Part shown: piece by piece, positions 24,434 through 33,053 of the stretch
Numbering within the stretch: the stretch's first letter is position 1
Layout of the letters: each line of letters begins with the position of its first letter
Origin: Hymenobacter monticola
Lineage (GTDB): Bacteria; Bacteroidota; Bacteroidia; Cytophagales; Hymenobacteraceae
Direction: 5' to 3'
DNA length: 64,000 nt
Assembly: GCF_022811645.1 (NCBI RefSeq)
Contig: NZ_CP094534.1
Span: 2,666,001-2,730,000 of the forward strand
Notes under the pieces: generated by a model
Databases searched by the model: none
The model's input: the letters and a program-made list of their open reading frames with translations, nothing else
What the model was told of the DNA's origin: nothing
Program-made: the position numbers and the translations under genes

Positions 24434-25636
24434 ATGAAACTGGTCGCCTCCGAATCCCTTTCCCGCCTCGCGACGCTGCACTGCTCCGCCTGCGGCACCG
24501 AATATTCTGCCTTCGACTTGCAGCGGGTATCGGCCTGCTGCCACGTGCCCTTGGTGGCCAATTACGACCTGCACGAGCCCCTGAGCCGCGCCGTCGTCGA
24601 CCAGGCCGATGCCTCCATGTGGCGCTACGGCGCCGTGCTGCCGCTGCTGCACGAAGAAAACAAAGTCACCCTAGGCGAAGGCCTGACCCCGCTGCTGCGC
24701 TTGCCGCGCCTGGCCGCGCGCTACGACCTGACATCCCTTGCCCTCAAGGACGAAGGCCAAAATCCCACCGGTTCGTTTAAAGCGCGCGGCCTTAGCATGG
24801 CCGTTTCCAAGGCCAAAGAGCTGGGTGTTGAAGGCTGCATCATCCCCACAGCCGGCAATGCCGGGGTAGCCCTGGCCGCCTACTGCGCCCGCGCCGGCTT
24901 GAAAGCGGTGGTGGTAATGCCCCGCCACACGCCCGCCGCTTTCAAAGAGGAGTGCTACTGGTACGGGGCCGAAGTAGAGCTGGTGGACGGCCTCATCAGC
25001 GACTGCGGCGCCCGCGTGCGCCAGCGCAATGCCGATGGCGCCCTACTTGACATTTCGACCCTGAAAGAGCCCTACCGCCTCGAAGGCAAGAAAACCATGG
25101 GCTACGAAATTGCCGAACAGCTGAACTGGACGCTGCCCGACGTGCTGCTCTACCCCGCCGGCGGGGGCACCGGCCTCATCGGCATCTGGAAGGCGTTTCA
25201 GGAAATGAAGCAGCTGGGCTGGCTCGCGCCCGAGGTAAAATTGCCGCGCATGGTGGCCGTGCAAGCCGAAAACTGCTGCCCGCTGCTCGAAACCTACGAG
25301 GGCCGTCAGCCCAACTGCCATGCCTACCAGGGCCGCGCCACGCTGGCCAACGGCCTGGCCGTGCCCCACCCCCTGGGCGAAAACATGATGCTGCGCGTGC
25401 TGCGCGAATCCGGCGGCACGGTGGTGAGCGTGAGCGAAGAAGGCATGCTGGCCGGCATGCGCGACCTGGGCCAGCACGAAGGCCTCTTCGTAGCCCCCGA
25501 AGGCGGGGCTGTTTGGACGGCCGCCCGCCAGCTCCTCGCCACTGGCGAAATCCAGCCCCACGAAAACATCCTGCTCCTGAACACCGGCAGCGGACAAAAA
25601 TACATGGACAACGTGGCCGGCCGGGCCTGGGGATAA
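24434..25636 (+). CDS. thrC: Threonine synthase
   Basis: A 400-residue PLP-dependent enzyme of fold type II resembling threonine synthase, which converts O-phosphohomoserine to threonine. An N-terminal Cys-containing ribbon (CSACGTEY, later ACCH) precedes the PLP-lysine segment NPTGSFKARG; PTAGNAGVALAAY binds cofactor phosphate, and the glycine-rich YPAGGGTGLIGI loop follows. The family includes related beta-replacing enzymes, so the assignment rests on overall resemblance. A TACTTTG box at 24423-24429 lies five bases before the ATG, a very short leader typical of this phylum. Confidence 0.85.
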   Translation: MKLVASESLSRLATLHCSACGTEYSAFDLQRVSACCHVPLVANYDLHEPLSRAVVDQADASMWRYGAVLPLLHEENKVTLGEGLTPLLRLPRLAARYDLTSLALKDEGQNPTGSFKARGLSMAVSKAKELGVEGCIIPTAGNAGVALAAYCARAGLKAVVVMPRHTPAAFKEECYWYGAEVELVDGLISDCGARVRQRNADGALLDISTLKEPYRLEGKKTMGYEIAEQLNWTLPDVLLYPAGGGTGLIGIWKAFQEMKQLGWLAPEVKLPRMVAVQAENCCPLLETYEGRQPNCHAYQGRATLANGLAVPHPLGENMMLRVLRESGGTVVSVSEEGMLAGMRDLGQHEGLFVAPEGGAVWTAARQLLATGEIQPHENILLLNTGSGQKYMDNVAGRAWG

Positions 25637-25640
25637 GATT

Positions 25641-25715
25641 GCTAGGGTAGGAGGGTAGGAGGATAGGATGTGGCGCTACCAACTCAGGTCCTCTTACCCC
25701 CTTACCCTCCTGCCC
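25641..25715. repeat. Imperfect AGGAGGGTAG-type inverted repeat
   Basis: The sequence around 25644-25668 (GGGTAGGAGGGTAGGAGGATAG) is complementary, imperfectly, to 25690-25715 (CTCTTACCCCCTTACCCTCC). A single-arm relative lies at about 1446-1475 near the glycosidase start (GAGGGTAGGAGGGTATGG). This is a third dispersed repeat type, positioned just upstream of the promoter of the glycosyltransferase-deacetylase gene. Confidence 0.6.
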
Positions 25716-25723
25716 TACCTTTG
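25716..25723 (+). promoter_or_regulatory. TACCTTTG -7 box of the glycosyltransferase-deacetylase gene
   Basis: A perfect match to the Bacteroidota -7 consensus TAnnTTTG, ending four bases before the ATG at 25728. The -33 region shows only a weak TTA in place of TTG. The transcript would be nearly leaderless. Confidence 0.6.
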
Positions 25724-25727
25724 CCCC

Positions 25728-27560
25728 ATGCGCATCCTTCACGTCCTTTCGGCTGAGTTTTTTGCGGGTTCGGTGGCCTACGCCGTGCAGTTGGCCGAAG
25801 CGCACCGCGCCCAAGGTCACCAGGTGTGGCTGCTGTCCGACTCCGACCAGCTGCCCACCGGGGCCACGCAGCTGAAGGCGCCCATTGTGAACCGTCGTTA
25901 CGGCCAGCGCCTGCGCAACGCGCGCACCATCCGGCAACTCGTGCGGCAAGAGCAAATAGACGTGGTGCACGCACACTCGCGGGCCGCCAGCTGGGTGAGC
26001 TACCTGGCCCTGCGCGGCTTGAGCGTGCCGCTGGTGAGCACTGTGCACGGCCGCCAGCACTTGCACACCTCCACCTCGCTGTTCGACATCTACGGCGACA
26101 AAGTCATTGCCATTTGCGAAAACCTGCGCGAGCACCTTGCCGCGGAAGTAAAGATGGCGCCCGCCAAAATAGCTGCCATTCCCAACGGCGTCGCCTTCGG
26201 CCCGCCGCCCCTGCCGGCCGATGAGGCGGCCCTACGCGTCTCCTTCATCGGGCGCTTCAACGGGGGCAAGGGCGAGCGGGCGGCGGCGCTGCTGACGCAG
26301 GTGTTTCCGGTGCTGCTGCGCCAGTTCCCGGCCTTGCGGGTGGCCCTCATCGGGGGCGAGCTGGAACACTTGCCGGCGGTGGGCAAAACCGCGCTAACCC
26401 AGCTGCAGGCTGAGTTTGACGCGCGGGTCGAAGTCGTGGGCTTCACCGATGACGTGGCGGGTTGGCTGGCCCGCACCACGCTGACAGTTGGGGCCGGGCG
26501 CGTGGCCATTGAGGCGCTGGGCGCCGGCCGGCCGGTGCTGGCGCTGGGCGAGGCCAGCTACGCTGGGCTGGTGTCGGAAGCAACTTTTGCGGCGGCGGCC
26601 GCTTCCAATTTTGGCGATATCTCGGCCCGGCAGGCGGGCACGGCGGTCGACTTTGCGGCGGTGCTGGCCGATGCGCGAGTGTTTCTGCAAGCGCCGCAGC
26701 CGGTTTCGGCCGCGTTGCAGCAGCAGGTGAGGGCCCGCTACGACTTAGCCCGCGTGGCCGCCCGCGTGCTGGAAGTGTACCAGGCCGCGCGCATGCAAAA
26801 GGCGGGCATCGGCTACATCCCGGTGCTGATGTACCACAAAATCCCCGATGCGCCGCTGGCCACCAAGCACCAGATTTACGTCACGAAGGAGAATTTCGAA
26901 AAGCACCTGGCGTATTTCCAACAGCGCAAGCTCACGCCCATCACCTTCGCCGACTACCTGCAATTTGCCCGGGGCGAGCGGCCGCTACGTGATTTTCCCA
27001 CCCGCCCCATCATCCTCACCTTCGACGATGGCTACACGGACAATTACACCAACCTGCTGCCGCTTATGCAGCAGTACGGCTACCGCGGCGTACTCTACCT
27101 ACTGGGTGATTTCGATGTGCGCTATAACCAGTGGGACGTGGACGCCGACCCCACAGAGCCGCGCAGCGACATCATGAGCCCGGAGCAGAAGCGCGCCTTC
27201 GTGGCCGCCGGGTGGGAAATTGGGGCCCACACCATGCGCCACCCGCGCCTGAGCACCCTGCCGCTGCCCGAAGCTGCCGCCGAAATCAGCCAAAGCAAAG
27301 CCGCGTTGGAAACTGCCCTGCAAACCGAAATCGTCAGCTTTGCCTACCCCTTCGGCGACCTCAACGAAGACGTGAAAGAGGCCGTGCGGGCCGCTGGCTT
27401 CGCGCTAGGGGTTTCGACCGATACCGGCGGCCTCACCATCGAAGACGACCGGATGCAGGTGTTTAGGGTCAACATGTTCCCCAACGAATCGACCAGCAGC
27501 CTGTTCAAGAAAACCTCGACCTGGTACCGCAAATACTACCGCTGGAAACGGAAGAAGTAA
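25728..27560 (+). CDS. Fusion: GT4-type glycosyltransferase + NodB polysaccharide deacetylase
   Basis: A 610-residue two-domain protein. Residues 1-350 are a GT-B glycosyltransferase (MRILHVLSAEFFAGSVAYAV at the start, then STVHGRQHLH and IPNGVAFG; the usual EAxxxGxP segment appears as AIEALGAGRPVLALG). Residues about 360-610 are a NodB-homology polysaccharide deacetylase with VLMYHKI, TFDDGYTDNY (catalytic Asp and metal Asp near residue 431), a GAHTMRHPRLS His-x-x-x-His metal motif, and AYPFGDLNE. The fusion suggests that one polypeptide adds a sugar and removes an N- or O-acetyl group in making a cell-surface glycan. No signal peptide or membrane span is evident, so both domains appear cytoplasmic. 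The longer start at 25668 is rejected because it precedes the promoter box. Confidence 0.9.
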   Translation: MRILHVLSAEFFAGSVAYAVQLAEAHRAQGHQVWLLSDSDQLPTGATQLKAPIVNRRYGQRLRNARTIRQLVRQEQIDVVHAHSRAASWVSYLALRGLSVPLVSTVHGRQHLHTSTSLFDIYGDKVIAICENLREHLAAEVKMAPAKIAAIPNGVAFGPPPLPADEAALRVSFIGRFNGGKGERAAALLTQVFPVLLRQFPALRVALIGGELEHLPAVGKTALTQLQAEFDARVEVVGFTDDVAGWLARTTLTVGAGRVAIEALGAGRPVLALGEASYAGLVSEATFAAAAASNFGDISARQAGTAVDFAAVLADARVFLQAPQPVSAALQQQVRARYDLARVAARVLEVYQAARMQKAGIGYIPVLMYHKIPDAPLATKHQIYVTKENFEKHLAYFQQRKLTPITFADYLQFARGERPLRDFPTRPIILTFDDGYTDNYTNLLPLMQQYGYRGVLYLLGDFDVRYNQWDVDADPTEPRSDIMSPEQKRAFVAAGWEIGAHTMRHPRLSTLPLPEAAAEISQSKAALETALQTEIVSFAYPFGDLNEDVKEAVRAAGFALGVSTDTGGLTIEDDRMQVFRVNMFPNESTSSLFKKTSTWYRKYYRWKRKK

Positions 27561-27562
27561 GC

Positions 27563-28804
27563 TTACCGCAGGGCGAAAACCCAGGTGTAAATCAGCGTGC
27601 CGATGAGGAAGGCGCCGAAGGCCAGGTAGCCGCCTTCGAGGCCCAGCACCTCTAGCATCACGGCCAGCAGCCCTACGGCGGCCAGCCCAAAGCCCGCCCA
27701 GCGTGAGCGTTGCCAGGCCACGGTATGCTCTGGCAGTCGCCAGGTGCCCGCTAATGGGAAAAGCAGCCCGAGTGCGACCATGCTCAGCGTGCTGGCACCC
27801 GACAGACCGGGCACGGCCAGCCGCAGCCCCAGCCCGCCCAGCGCCACCGCCAGCAGCCCCAGAAACTGGTTGGAGTGCCGCGTCTGCCGTTCGCTCAGGG
27901 CCAGGCGGCCGTAGGCGCTGACACGCAGCAGGCTTTCGAACAGCACGTCGGAAAACCAGCTCATAAACACAAAGGCCAGGTATAGCGGCAGCAGCACCGG
28001 CACGAAGCGCACCACCACGTAGGCCCCCAGAAACATGCCGCGCCGCACCCCGTCGCTGAGCGTGCCCGACCAGTACACGAACCGCATAAACGACCGGTAC
28101 ACCCAATACCGCGCCTTCAGCGCTTCCACCAGGCCCTCGCGGGCAAAGTCCGATTCGGGGTCGAGGCGCAGGGCTTCGCGGAAGTGCTCCAGGGCTTCTT
28201 TAGGGCGGTTAGTTTCGAGGGCCACCCAGCCGGCCTGCGCCTGGGTGTGGCTGCTGCTGGCCGCGTAGCTCAGGGCCGAGCGGGCGGCCGAGTCGGCTTC
28301 GTGGGTGCGGCCCTGGCGGGCCAGGGCGCGGGCCTGCAGGCCGTGCAGCCCGGCGTGCTCGGCATCGACGCCGAGGCCGGTTTGGGCGGCTTGCAGAGCG
28401 GCCTGCCACTGTCCGCTTTGCAGGCGCAGTTGGCCCAACAGGTGGTAGTAGTCGGCGTCGTTGGGGTCGAGGGCCAGGGCTTCGTTGATGGCGGCCAGGG
28501 CTTCCTTGGGGTGGTGCTGGCGGTGCTCAATCAGGGCCAGCGCGTAGAACGCAAAGTCGTACTCCGGTGCCAGATGAATGGCCAGTTCTGCTTCCGCTTT
28601 GGCTTCGGCCAGCTGCTCCTGCTCCAGCAGGCACACAGCCAGCAGGGCGTGGGCCACAAAATCGTGCGGGTCGTGCGTGAGCTGGCGGCGCAGCTCCTGG
28701 GCGGCCAGGGCGTGGCGCTGTTGGCTCAAGAGCAGCTGCACGCGGGGCAGGTAGTCAGTGTCGGAATGATTCACGGCGGTAAGTGGTGCGGGCGCTGAAT
28801 TCAC
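27563..28804 (-). CDS. TPR protein with C-terminal multi-span membrane domain (cassette gene 4)
   Basis: A 413-residue protein. The N-terminal half carries about five tetratricopeptide repeats (for example ALAAINEALALDPNDADYYHLLGQL). A junction motif (LKARYWVYRSFMRF) follows, then about six predicted membrane spans to the C-terminus. The start is a GTG whose first bases overlap the TGA of the preceding gene (GTGA), indicating translational coupling. The same TPR-junction-membrane plan, with a related KxxWxYR junction, occurs in the gene at 29868, so the two are probably paralogues. No known family assignment can be made beyond TPR; a membrane scaffold for the cassette's AAA+ ATPase is the best inference. 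Confidence 0.82.
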   Translation of the reverse strand: MNSAPAPLTAVNHSDTDYLPRVQLLLSQQRHALAAQELRRQLTHDPHDFVAHALLAVCLLEQEQLAEAKAEAELAIHLAPEYDFAFYALALIEHRQHHPKEALAAINEALALDPNDADYYHLLGQLRLQSGQWQAALQAAQTGLGVDAEHAGLHGLQARALARQGRTHEADSAARSALSYAASSSHTQAQAGWVALETNRPKEALEHFREALRLDPESDFAREGLVEALKARYWVYRSFMRFVYWSGTLSDGVRRGMFLGAYVVVRFVPVLLPLYLAFVFMSWFSDVLFESLLRVSAYGRLALSERQTRHSNQFLGLLAVALGGLGLRLAVPGLSGASTLSMVALGLLFPLAGTWRLPEHTVAWQRSRWAGFGLAAVGLLAVMLEVLGLEGGYLAFGAFLIGTLIYTWVFALR

Positions 28805-29844
28805 AATTGAGAATTAGCCTTTTTGCCCAGCAGGTGAATAACGAGTTGAAAGAGGCCGCCCACCGCCAGCAGCCCCAGCATTTGGAAGATGGTCAGCGGC
28901 TTGCTGGCGTTGAAGAGCTTGAAATAATCGCCGACCAATATCAGAACGGGCACCACGATAATAAGCGAAGTCCACAGGAACTGCCAACGCCGCCAGCGTT
29001 GGGCAGGCGTGAGAGCAAACAACGGGTCGTGCCGGGTGTGCCACCAGGCCCGCGCCACCGCCCCCGTGGCCCATATCCGGTTCAGGAGCACGCCCAGGCC
29101 GGGGTCGAGGCCCCGGGCGCGCCGTTCGGCGCCCCGTTTTTCGCTGCGCAAAAACCAGTCGGGCCACAGTTGCCGACGGCGGGCCCGCCGGAGCAGGGGC
29201 ACCAGTTCGGCGGCTAAGCCAGGGCTCTGGCGCAGGGCCTCGGTGAGGTGGTGGTCGGCCGCGACGGGCTGGTAGCGGTGCAGCAGCACGCGGCCCAGCC
29301 GGGCGTGCACCAGCGCGCTTTCGGGGGCCACGCGCAGCAGGCGGTCGAAGCTGTCGTTGGCTGCCGCGGGCTGGTAGAGGCTTTCTTGCGCGAGGGCGCG
29401 CCACAGCAGGCAGTCGGCGTGCTCGGGGGCCAGCGCCAGGCCCTCTTCGGCGCAGTCAATGGCCGCGTAGTAGCTGCGCTGCAGGTAGAAAAGCTGTGCT
29501 CTGAACGCATGGTAGCGGGGCCGCCGGGGGCTCAAGCGTAAGGCCTCACGCACAGCGGCTTCGGCACGGGGCAGGTGGCCCAGGCGGCCCAGCGCCTGGG
29601 CCAGCGCAAAGTGCGCCTCGGGCGCATTGGCCTCGGCCCGGATGGCGGCCGTAGCCGTGTCGGCCGCTTCAGCTAGCTGGCCTTGCTGCAGCTGGGCTTC
29701 GGTGAGCGCCAGCAGGGCCTCACTGTCGGTGGGGTCGGCCGCCAGCCGCTGCCGGGCCGCGGCTTCGGCCAACGCTGGCCGGCGCAGCTCCAGCAATTGC
29801 CAGATGCTGGCCAGCGACGGCGGACTGGGTGAAGTGGGAAGCAT
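28801..29844 (-). CDS. TPR protein with two C-terminal membrane spans (cassette gene 3)
   Basis: A 347-residue protein with about five TPR units in residues 15-225 (motifs such as ADTATAAIRAEANAPEAHFALA), a basic linker (RRRQLWPDWFLRSEKRGAERR), and two membrane spans near the C-terminus (SLIIVVPVLILVGDYF and MLGLLAVGGLFQLVIHLL). It lies 23 bp after the upstream gene and overlaps the downstream gene by four bases (GTGA). It is shorter than its two TPR-membrane relatives and lacks their KxxWxYR junction. The function is unknown; it is part of the same coupled unit as the AAA+ ATPase. Confidence 0.82.
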   Translation of the reverse strand: MLPTSPSPPSLASIWQLLELRRPALAEAAARQRLAADPTDSEALLALTEAQLQQGQLAEAADTATAAIRAEANAPEAHFALAQALGRLGHLPRAEAAVREALRLSPRRPRYHAFRAQLFYLQRSYYAAIDCAEEGLALAPEHADCLLWRALAQESLYQPAAANDSFDRLLRVAPESALVHARLGRVLLHRYQPVAADHHLTEALRQSPGLAAELVPLLRRARRRQLWPDWFLRSEKRGAERRARGLDPGLGVLLNRIWATGAVARAWWHTRHDPLFALTPAQRWRRWQFLWTSLIIVVPVLILVGDYFKLFNASKPLTIFQMLGLLAVGGLFQLVIHLLGKKANSQL

Positions 29845-29867
29845 AGTAGAAAGAAGGCCTCCGAAAG

Positions 29868-31169
29868 CTATTTGATGGGTTGATAAAACTCAAAAACCAG
29901 GGTGTAGAGCACCATCGCGGCACCCACGCAGCCCAGGCCAAAACGAACCTCGCCCGGATTGGACCCCACGAGCCCCACCACCCAGTAGCCCAGTAGCGCC
30001 AGCAGCCCGGCCCAGGTCCACGACCAGCGCCAGCCCGCCTGGGGCGGTAGGCCGCGGTTGGCCAGCAGCGGGGTGGCCACCGCCAAACCCAGCGGCAGAA
30101 GGATGCCCACACGCGTGGTGGGGCCCGCTACTGCCGCCGCTACCACGGCGCCGGCGGCCAGAAACAACCAGAAAAGGTTGACGTTGGCGGCTTCCCGCGC
30201 GCTCAGCAGGTGGCGGGCGTCGGCATCAAACCGCACCAGCGACAAAAAGCTGAACCTGAGCGTCAGCACCACCAAAGCCAGCACCGCCAGCACCAGCAGC
30301 AGGAAATTCCAGGCGTCGCGCAGGCTGGCATCGGCGTCGAAAACCCCGGTGGCGCGGCCCACCAGCCACAAGCCCACGGCCAGGGCGGGTACCAGCAGCC
30401 GGGCCACTACGGCGCGGGTGCCGGGGCTCAGCTGCCAGAAGCTGCTGTTGGGAGCCCGCTTGCTCATATGCCGACGGCTTCGGCTCAGCACCCGGTACAG
30501 CCAGAACTTGTGCTTGAACGCTTGCAGCAGCCCGGCCCTTGCCACGTCGTCGTTGGGCTGCTGGCGCAGGGCGGCGGCAAAATGCGTGCGCGCTTCCTGG
30601 TGTTGGCCCGCATCCAGGTGCGTCAGGCCGAGGTTGGTGTGCAGGGCCGCGCTGTTCGGAGCGTGGGCCAGGGCATCGGTGAGCAGGGCCGCGCCGGCCT
30701 CGCCATGGCCCAGCGCCGCCAGGGCGCGGCCCTGCACGCTGTGGCACAGTGCTTCGGTAGGGTCGAGCGCCAAGCCCGCGCGGGCCGCCCGCAGCGCCTG
30801 CCGGAAACGAAGCTGGGCAAACTCCAGTTGGGCCATTTGCCCGTGAAACGGCGCGTGCTCAGGGGCCAGGCGCAAGGCTTCCGAAATGGCCAGGCGCGCC
30901 GCGCCCCAGTTCGCCAGCGCGGTTTCGGCTTCGGCTAGGCAGGCGTGGCCGTGCGGGTGCTGGGCATCGAGGGCCACGGCCTGGCGCAGCACTTCGACAG
31001 CGGCGGCGTGGTCGTCGCGGTCCAGTAAGCTCAGGCCCAGCAGCCGCATAGCGTGGGCGTGGCGGGGCTCCTGCGCCAGCACCCGGTGAAGCAGGGTGGC
31101 GGCTTCCTCGGGCCGATGCAGGTCGAGGAGCTGGGCCGCTTGCTGCACGGCAACATTCAGGTCGGCCAT
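29868..31169 (-). CDS. TPR protein with C-terminal multi-span membrane domain (cassette gene 2)
   Basis: A 433-residue protein with about six TPR units in residues 1-205 (for example AVEVLRQAVALDAQHPHGHACLA), then AFKHKFWLYRVLSRSRRHM, related to the junction of the gene at 27563, and five or six membrane spans. The ATG overlaps the stop of the AAA+ ATPase gene (TGATG), a classic coupled-translation arrangement. A longer start at 31271 would overlap the ATPase by about 100 bp and lacks TPR homology, so it is rejected. The soluble TPR part most likely faces the cytoplasm and could bind the ATPase or its substrate. Confidence 0.82.
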   Translation of the reverse strand: MADLNVAVQQAAQLLDLHRPEEAATLLHRVLAQEPRHAHAMRLLGLSLLDRDDHAAAVEVLRQAVALDAQHPHGHACLAEAETALANWGAARLAISEALRLAPEHAPFHGQMAQLEFAQLRFRQALRAARAGLALDPTEALCHSVQGRALAALGHGEAGAALLTDALAHAPNSAALHTNLGLTHLDAGQHQEARTHFAAALRQQPNDDVARAGLLQAFKHKFWLYRVLSRSRRHMSKRAPNSSFWQLSPGTRAVVARLLVPALAVGLWLVGRATGVFDADASLRDAWNFLLLVLAVLALVVLTLRFSFLSLVRFDADARHLLSAREAANVNLFWLFLAAGAVVAAAVAGPTTRVGILLPLGLAVATPLLANRGLPPQAGWRWSWTWAGLLALLGYWVVGLVGSNPGEVRFGLGCVGAAMVLYTLVFEFYQPIK

Positions 31170-32542
31170 CACGCTCCGCCCGGCTTCTTCACCCCCAAGT
31201 ACACCAGAATATCGTCGTAGAGCCCGCCCTCGTTCGAGTACAGCGCATAATTGCGGGCCGTGGCAAACCATTCCTTGGTGCTGGGCTTCACCAGCTTGGC
31301 GGCGTCGAGCAGGTGGCTTTGCTCGATAGGCAGGGGGCGCCCGCTACGCATGGAGGCGCGCAGGCACACGTCCACGGCGCCGTCCACCAGCGCCATCAGG
31401 TCGGCGCCGCTCAGGCCGGCGGTGCGGGCCGCCACGGCGGCGGTGTTCACGCCGGGCGCCAGCGGCTTGCCGCGCAGCAGAATGTCCAGGATGGCGGCGC
31501 GGGCCGGCTCGTCGGGCGGCGTCACCAGCGTGATGCGGTCGAAGCGGCCGGGGCGGCGGAAGGCGGGGTCGAGGTGCCAGGGCGCATTGGTAGCGGCCAT
31601 GATGAGCACGCCCTCGTTGGAGCGCGTGGCCCCGTCCAGCTCCTCCAGAAACTGGTTGATGACGGTGCGGCCGGCGCTCTGGCGCAGGTCGTGGCGGTTG
31701 GCGGCCAGGGCGTCCACCTCGTCAAAAAACAGCACGCACGGCGCCTGGCTGCGGGCCAGCTCAAACAGCTGGTGCAGGTTTTTCTCGGAGTTGCCCAGCC
31801 ACATGTCCAGAATGTCGGCAATGCCCACGCTAATGAAGCTGGCCTGCACCTCGCCGGCCGTGGCACGGGCCAGGTGAGTTTTGCCGCAGCCGGGCGGGCC
31901 GTAGAGCAGCAGCCCGCCGCCGCTGGCCTTGCCGTAGGCCTTGTACAGGTCGGGAAATTGCAGCGGGTGAATGATTTTGAGGCGGATTTCTTCCTTCACC
32001 GCCTCCATGCCGCCCACGTCGGAGAAGTTGATTTTAGGGCGCTCTAGGCCCAGCAGTTTGGCTTGGGCGCTGGGCTCGTTTTCGTCGGGCGAGGGGGCAG
32101 GGCGGTAGCCTCCGCCGGCGGGCGTGGGCACGCGTTTGGCGGGCGCTGCGGCTTCCAGGGCTTGGCCCAGGTCGCGGTCGGCCAGGCCGGGGTTCAGTTC
32201 GAGGGCGTGGGCGTAGGCCTCACTGGCTTCGGCGGGTTGGCCGGCGGCCAGCAGCAGGCGGGCGTGCAGCAGGTGGGCGGCGGCATTGTCGGGCTGCTGG
32301 TCCAGCAGCTCTTCCACCACCACGAAGGCGGCCGAGTGCTTGTTGCTGGCAAAGTAGGCTTCGGCCAAACTCAGGCGCAGGGCATCGTCGGTGGGATGCT
32401 GGCGCAGGCCTTCGCGGCTCAGTGTTTCGGCTTCCTGGTGGCGGCCGGCGGCGTTGAGCTGACGAGCCAAGTGCTGGCGCAGGGGCAGGTTGTCGGGCGA
32501 AAATTGCAGGGCGTCGAGCAGCGGCTGGAGGTCGGCAGACAT
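31169..32542 (-). CDS. TPR-AAA+ ATPase (cassette gene 1)
   Basis: A 457-residue protein. Residues 1-130 contain three or four TPR units; a Pro-rich linker follows; residues about 170-457 form a classical AAA domain of the Cdc48/FtsH/katanin clade. Visible motifs are FSDVGGMEAVKEEI, Walker A GPPGCGKT (215-222), Walker B VLFFDEVDAL (D274, E275), the second region of homology with RRPGRFDR arginine fingers, and a small C-terminal helical domain. There is no protease domain, so it is probably an unfoldase or remodelling ATPase guided by TPR contacts. It heads a four-gene coupled cassette with three membrane-anchored TPR proteins. Proteasome or ESX-type EccA roles were considered but lack supporting neighbours. 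Confidence 0.9.
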   Translation of the reverse strand: MSADLQPLLDALQFSPDNLPLRQHLARQLNAAGRHQEAETLSREGLRQHPTDDALRLSLAEAYFASNKHSAAFVVVEELLDQQPDNAAAHLLHARLLLAAGQPAEASEAYAHALELNPGLADRDLGQALEAAAPAKRVPTPAGGGYRPAPSPDENEPSAQAKLLGLERPKINFSDVGGMEAVKEEIRLKIIHPLQFPDLYKAYGKASGGGLLLYGPPGCGKTHLARATAGEVQASFISVGIADILDMWLGNSEKNLHQLFELARSQAPCVLFFDEVDALAANRHDLRQSAGRTVINQFLEELDGATRSNEGVLIMAATNAPWHLDPAFRRPGRFDRITLVTPPDEPARAAILDILLRGKPLAPGVNTAAVAARTAGLSGADLMALVDGAVDVCLRASMRSGRPLPIEQSHLLDAAKLVKPSTKEWFATARNYALYSNEGGLYDDILVYLGVKKPGGA

Positions 32543-32611
32543 AGCGGTAGGGGAGGGCTGAAAAATCCGAGCGGGAAGTTAGCACCCAGCGAGGGCTTGC
32601 CAGCAGCCGGT

Positions 32612-32884
32612 TCATTTGAGCGAGGACACCTGGGCCAGCACCAACTCGCCTTCCGCCTCGCTCACTCCTTCAATCTCCACTTTCTTAAACGGGGCCGTAT
32701 GCCCGCTCAACAGCGTTACACGGCTCTTGGGTACGCCAAAAGTGGCAGCTAGAAAGGCCAGCAGCACGGCGTTGGCCTGCCCTTCCTGTGGCGGGGCTTG
32801 CAGGCGCACAGTCAGGCTGCCATCGGCCGCGCGCAACAGCTGGTTTTGCCGGGCATTGGGCTTGGCGCGTAGGTGCAGAATCAT
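32612..32884 (-). CDS. DUF167 family protein (YggU type)
   Basis: A 90-residue protein of the widespread DUF167/YggU family. The conserved core VRLQAPPQEGQANAVLLAFLA and the preceding KPNAR segment are typical. The family is small, cytoplasmic and of unknown function; no catalytic role is established. The ATG at 32884 gives the usual N-terminus (MILHLRAKPNA); an upstream TTG at 32893 is possible. It is followed by the ATPase cassette about 70 bp downstream on the same strand, but is not obviously part of it. Confidence 0.88.
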   Translation of the reverse strand: MILHLRAKPNARQNQLLRAADGSLTVRLQAPPQEGQANAVLLAFLAATFGVPKSRVTLLSGHTAPFKKVEIEGVSEAEGELVLAQVSSLK

Positions 32885-32910
32885 GCGTTGCAATTATTTT
32901 GAACACCAAA

Positions 32911-33016
32911 AGAACGTCATGCCGAGCGCAGATGAGGCATCTCGCTCGCGTCGTTGCAATTAGAATAATTGCGTTGCGCACGCGAGATGCCTCGGCTGCG
33001 CTCGGCATGACGTTCT
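32911..33016. repeat. Family B inverted repeat with internal AT-rich palindrome
   Basis: Arms about 32911-32945 and 32982-33016 are near-perfect inverted copies with the core AACGTCATGCCGAGCGCAG, differing by a short mismatch (GAT against CC-side bases). Between the arms lies GCAATTAGAATAATTGC, a further small palindrome. The element separates DUF167 from the Nth-like gene. Confidence 0.85.
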
Positions 33017-33053
33017 TTCTACCACCTCACCACCTCACCACCTCACCACCCCA

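Noticed and set aside
31169..32542. AAA protein as part of a type VII secretion system (EccA) or proteasome
   Set aside because: EccA also fuses TPR and AAA domains, but it is a CbxX/CfqX-type AAA; no WXG100, EccC or proteasome genes are nearby.
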